Shown here one piece after another: positions 60,964 through 64,000 of a DNA stretch of 64,000 nt. Origin of the DNA: Rhodobacteraceae bacterium M382 (GTDB taxonomy: Bacteria; Pseudomonadota; Alphaproteobacteria; Rhodobacterales; Rhodobacteraceae); contig CP081098.1 of the NCBI GenBank assembly GCA_025141015.1, positions 936,501-1,000,500 of the forward strand, read 5' to 3'. The notes below the pieces were generated by a model. That model was not told where the DNA came from. It did not search any database and was given only the letters and a program-made list of their open reading frames with translations. Position numbers and translations under genes: made by a program. The first letter of the stretch is position 1, and each line of letters opens with the position of its first letter.

Positions 60964-61824
60964 TTGAATCACCAAAAGGTCAGATTGTCACCGGGGCTGT
61001 ATTTTGTTGCCACCCCGATCGGAACCGCCCGCGACATCACGCTTAGGGCGTTGGATGTGTTGGCGTCGGCTGATGTGATTGCCGCCGAAGACACCCGCAG
61101 TTTGCGCCGTCTGATGGAAATCCACGGTGTGCCGCTAGAAGGCCGTATGGTGTTGTCCTACCATGATCACAGCGGTGCCGGGTCCCGTGAACGCCTGTTA
61201 AACGCACTGTCCGAAGGCAAATCGGTGGCCTACGCCTCTGAAGCTGGCATGCCGTTGATTGCCGACCCCGGTTATGATCTCAGCCGTCAGGCGGCTCAGG
61301 CGGGGCATACCGTGACCTGTGCTCCGGGAGCGACAGCAGGCATCACGGCTTTGACGTTGGCTGGCCTGCCGACCGATGCCTTTTTCTTTGGCGGGTTTTT
61401 GCCAAATGCAACCGGAGCACGCCGAACGCGACTGGAAGAGCTGAAGGCGATTCCCGGAACCCTGGTATTTTACGAATCCCCCAAACGCGTTGCAGCAAGC
61501 CTGCAAGACATGGCCGATGTCCTGGGAGATCGGCCTGCCGCATTATGCCGGGAACTGACCAAGAAGTTCGAGGAGATCCGGCGCAGCACCTTGACCGAAT
61601 TGGCCGCAGAGCTGGCCGGCACCAACGTCAAAGGTGAAATCGTGCTGCTGGTGGATCGGGGTCGTTCAGAAACTGTTAGCCAAGTTGATCTAGAATCGGA
61701 CCTGAAAGCGGCCCTGAAAGGGAATTCTGTCAAGGATGCGGCAGATATCGTGTCCCAAATGCACGACCTGCCACGCCGCAAAATCTACCAGATGGCCTTG
61801 CAAATTGGCCGGGAAGGGGACTGA
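60964..61824 (+). CDS. rsmI: 16S rRNA (cytidine(1402)-2'-O)-methyltransferase
   Basis: Methylates 2'-O of C1402 in 16S rRNA. The 286-residue protein belongs to the SAM-dependent tetrapyrrole-methylase fold with PGLYFVATPIGTARDITLRAL, DTRSLRRLMEIHGV and ASEAGMPLIADPGYDLS. The TTG start at 60964 gives a normal family N-terminus; no stronger start is visible. It precedes yraN by two bases, so they are translationally coupled. Confidence 0.95.
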   Translation: MNHQKVRLSPGLYFVATPIGTARDITLRALDVLASADVIAAEDTRSLRRLMEIHGVPLEGRMVLSYHDHSGAGSRERLLNALSEGKSVAYASEAGMPLIADPGYDLSRQAAQAGHTVTCAPGATAGITALTLAGLPTDAFFFGGFLPNATGARRTRLEELKAIPGTLVFYESPKRVAASLQDMADVLGDRPAALCRELTKKFEEIRRSTLTELAAELAGTNVKGEIVLLVDRGRSETVSQVDLESDLKAALKGNSVKDAADIVSQMHDLPRRKIYQMALQIGREGD

Positions 61825-61826
61825 AC

Positions 61827-62195
61827 ATGTCGCGGCACGCGCGTGGCCAGATGGCATATCATTCGGGCGAGGCAGCGGAACATTCCATCGCCCAAGACTA
61901 TGAACGGCGGGGTTTTTCCATTGCGAAACGACGATGGCGCGGACCGGGGGGCGAGATCGATCTGATCACCCGCAACGCTGACGGGGTGGTTTTTGTAGAA
62001 GTCAAAAAGGGGCCTACACTGGCCCGGGCCGCCGAACGGATCAGGCAACACCAGATGGCGCGAATCTATGCCAGCGCTGCACAGTTCCTGGAGAACGAAC
62101 CGCAGGGACAACTGACCAATGTGCGGTTTGACGTGGCGCTGGTGGATGGTCAGGGACAATACGAAATTCTCGAAAACGCCTATGGGTTGGGGTGA
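61827..62195 (+). CDS. yraN: YraN family protein (UPF0102)
   Basis: A 122-residue protein with the restriction-endonuclease-like fold: Gly-rich start, GEIDLITRN and VVFVEVKKG, the usual D-ExK pattern. Function unknown, presumed DNA-related. It starts two bases after rsmI, an order found widely in Proteobacteria. Downstream 62196-62280 leads to gshB. Confidence 0.9.
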   Translation: MSRHARGQMAYHSGEAAEHSIAQDYERRGFSIAKRRWRGPGGEIDLITRNADGVVFVEVKKGPTLARAAERIRQHQMARIYASAAQFLENEPQGQLTNVRFDVALVDGQGQYEILENAYGLG

Positions 62196-62280
62196 CCCCC
62201 ATTGAACCCTTTGTCGGTCTGGGCCATGTATTCTGCTGAACGCAGAATAGGCCGCGGGACGCGGGCAAAGGGGAACGCCG

Positions 62281-63213
62281 ATGAAGATCGCTTTTCAGAT
62301 GGACCCGATTGGGGCCGTGGATATCAACGCCGACAGCAGCTTTCGTCTGGCGGAAGAAGCACAGGCCCGTGGTCACGAGCTGTTCTACTACGCACCTGAC
62401 CAACTGGCCTATCAGGAAGGGCGCATTACCGCACGTGGCCACGACATGACCGTGCAACGTGTGGCTGGGGATCCAGCCGTTCTGGGGCCGGAACGCGAAG
62501 TCGATCTGGCCGGTTTCGATGTCGTCTGGTTGCGCCAGGATCCGCCGTTTGACATGCACTATATCACCTCCACCCATTTGCTGGACCGCCTGAAAGGGCA
62601 GGCCCTCGTGGTGAATGACCCGTTCTGGGTGCGCAATTATCCCGAGAAACTGTTGGTTTTGGATTTTCCCGATCTGACACCGCCCACGACTGTGGCCCGT
62701 GATCTGGAAACCATCAAGGCATTCAAGGCCAAACATGGTGACGTGATCCTGAAGCCTCTGTATGGCAATGGGGGTGCTGGCGTGTTCCGTTTGGACGCCA
62801 ACGACCGGAATCTGACGTCCTTGCATGAATTGTTCACAGGGTTCTCGCGCGAACCGCTGATCGTACAGAAATTCCTGCCTGATGTCCGAAATGGTGACAA
62901 GCGTATCATCTTGGTAGACGGCGACCCTGTTGGTGCCATCAATCGGGTTCCGGCCGAGGGGGAAACCCGGTCCAACATGCATGTGGGCGGACGGCCCGAG
63001 AAAATCGGGCTGAGCGAACGTGATCAGGAAATCTGTGCGGCGATCGGGCCCCTGTTGAAAGAAAAAGGCCAGGTTTTTGTCGGCATCGACGTGATCGGTG
63101 ACTATCTGACCGAAATCAACGTGACGTCTCCCACCGGTATCCAAGAGCTGGAGCGGTTCAACGGGGTCAATATCGCCGAGAAAGTATGGCAGGCGATCGA
63201 GGCCAAGGTGTGA
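62281..63213 (+). CDS. gshB: glutathione synthetase
   Basis: ATP-grasp ligase that adds glycine to gamma-glutamylcysteine. The 310-residue protein starts [20 protein letters not shown], has [24 protein letters not shown], the ATP-grasp block [18 protein letters not shown] and ends with [27 protein letters not shown]. Length matches bacterial GshB. GGGGAACGCCG precedes the ATG. It is followed by the convergent comM gene with 63 bases between. Confidence 0.96.
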   Translation: MKIAFQMDPIGAVDINADSSFRLAEEAQARGHELFYYAPDQLAYQEGRITARGHDMTVQRVAGDPAVLGPEREVDLAGFDVVWLRQDPPFDMHYITSTHLLDRLKGQALVVNDPFWVRNYPEKLLVLDFPDLTPPTTVARDLETIKAFKAKHGDVILKPLYGNGGAGVFRLDANDRNLTSLHELFTGFSREPLIVQKFLPDVRNGDKRIILVDGDPVGAINRVPAEGETRSNMHVGGRPEKIGLSERDQEICAAIGPLLKEKGQVFVGIDVIGDYLTEINVTSPTGIQELERFNGVNIAEKVWQAIEAKV

Positions 63214-63276
63214 GCCGGCCCTGATTGGACATGATTTGTGCCGGTGGGTCAGACACCTGACAGGCCGGCGCAGCGC

Positions 63277-64000
63277 TCACCCGGACGTACCGACGCGAAA
63301 GCTGAGCGCTTCGGCTACATGAGGCCGACGGATGTCGCATTCTCCGGCGAGATCGGCAATCGTGCGCGCCACCCGCAAAACCCTGTGATAGCCGCGTGCC
63401 GACAGGCCGAACCGATCAGCCGCACGTAACAGAAGATCGCGCCCTTCGGCGTCAGGGCAGGCCAGGTCGTCGAGTGTTTTGCCTTCGAGATCCGCATTTT
63501 GATACATCCCGTCCTGAGCTGAAAAACGGTGTTCTTGCAATTGGCGGGCCGTGTTGACGCGTTGGGCGACAGTTGCCGAAGATTCTCCGTCCGGGGGCTG
63601 GTCCAGGTCCGTAAAGGCCACGGGGGGCACATCCACGCGCAGATCTATTCGATCCATCAGGGGGCCGGAAATGCGGCCCAGATAATCTTCGCCGCAAACC
63701 GGTGCCCGCGAACAGGCGCGCGAGGCATCGGCCAGATAGCCACATTTACAAGGATTGGCCGCAGCAACCAGCATGAACCGGCTGGGATACTTTACATGGG
63801 CATTGGCGCGCGCCACCATGACTTCGCCGGTTTCGATGGGTTGGCGCAAGGTTTCCAGAACTGTCCGGTTGAATTCGGGAAGTTCGTCGAGAAACAGAAC
63901 GCCATTGTGAGCAAGGCTGATTTCACCGGGTTTGGCACCACGGCCTCCTCCGACGATGGCCGCCATGGATGCTGTGTGATGAGGTTCGCGAAAAGGGCGG
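63277..64000 (-). CDS. comM: YifB/ComM family Mg-chelatase-like AAA ATPase, truncated at the window edge
   Basis: C-terminal part of a YifB/ComM AAA+ protein that helps natural transformation as a branch-migration helicase. The frame is open through base 64000, reading RPFREPHHTASMAAIVGGG, and continues outside, so the Walker A part is not in view. Visible are Walker B LFLDELPEF, sensor-like VAAANPCKCGY with Cys pairs, the Arg-finger GPLMDRIDL and a C-terminal helical domain ending SGARGYHRVLRVARTIADL in approximate form. Symbol by family. Stop at 63277. Confidence 0.93.
   Translation of the reverse strand, partial: RPFREPHHTASMAAIVGGGRGAKPGEISLAHNGVLFLDELPEFNRTVLETLRQPIETGEVMVARANAHVKYPSRFMLVAAANPCKCGYLADASRACSRAPVCGEDYLGRISGPLMDRIDLRVDVPPVAFTDLDQPPDGESSATVAQRVNTARQLQEHRFSAQDGMYQNADLEGKTLDDLACPDAEGRDLLLRAADRFGLSARGYHRVLRVARTIADLAGECDIRRPHVAEALSFRVGTSG

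Overview
This window reads as a chromosomal segment of an alphaproteobacterium of the family Rhodobacteraceae, most likely a marine Roseobacter-group organism. The basis is gene order and family content: ccoNOQP followed by ccoGHIS, an SDR next to hemF, COQ9, TrcR (DUF1013), an imelysin/DUF1513 cluster, a MttB-family methyltransferase without pyrrolysine, and a RAYT with GTAG-type REP elements. The DNA is GC-rich and most genes are compact housekeeping genes. No prophage, plasmid origin, CRISPR array or intact IS was seen. Genus cannot be fixed from sequence alone.

Layout. 1-8352: high-affinity cbb3 cytochrome oxidase (ccoN cut by the window edge, ccoO, ccoQ, ccoP), a 1.1 kb gene-poor gap, then the assembly genes ccoG, ccoH, ccoI and ccoS behind an FNR-type box. 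8318-8922: a RAYT gene bracketed by two inverted REP elements, with apparently ruined catalytic residues. 8935-12276: a SPOR-domain D,D-carboxypeptidase, a tautomerase-like isomerase, a HAD phosphatase and clpS. 12390-20750: an RsmC-like methyltransferase, an SDR lacking the catalytic Lys, hemF, then pheS and pheT separated by a DUF2513 gene and a secreted esterase, and a GNAT. 20854-27257: methyltransferase, YtoQ, MscS channel, tRNA-Met, alanine dehydrogenase with a divergent Lrp-type regulator, a CPBP protease and PPK2.

27276-34234: a solitary REP, a MarR regulator divergent from a cytochrome P450 with paired inverted operators between them, rpsU, COQ9, a quinone oxidoreductase, DUF2189, a secreted RNase T2 and trcR. 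34365-40626: a cytoplasmic BisC/TorA-like molybdoenzyme divergent from a short ORF and an imelysin/imelysin/DUF1513 cluster with a TGA-N9-TCA iron-type motif. 40921-47218: a giant secreted protein (ten PPC-like repeats, a leishmanolysin-like zincin and RTX repeats) plus a small peptidoglycan-binding protein. 47458-53318: a same-strand cluster of acyl-CoA dehydrogenase, NDP-forming CoA ligase, CaiD-like hydratase and a MttB homologue without pyrrolysine, which together suggest catabolism of carnitine or a related quaternary amine. 53470-64000: trpS, a rhomboid-fold protein without the catalytic dyad, murJ, glnD, a LppC-like lipoprotein, rsmI, yraN, gshB and the start-proximal-truncated comM.

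The features I would look at first are the degenerate RAYT/REP module, the pseudo-rhomboid, the carnitine-like CoA cluster with MttB, the PPC-zincin-RTX exoprotein and the double AT-rich palindrome upstream of the RNase T2 gene.
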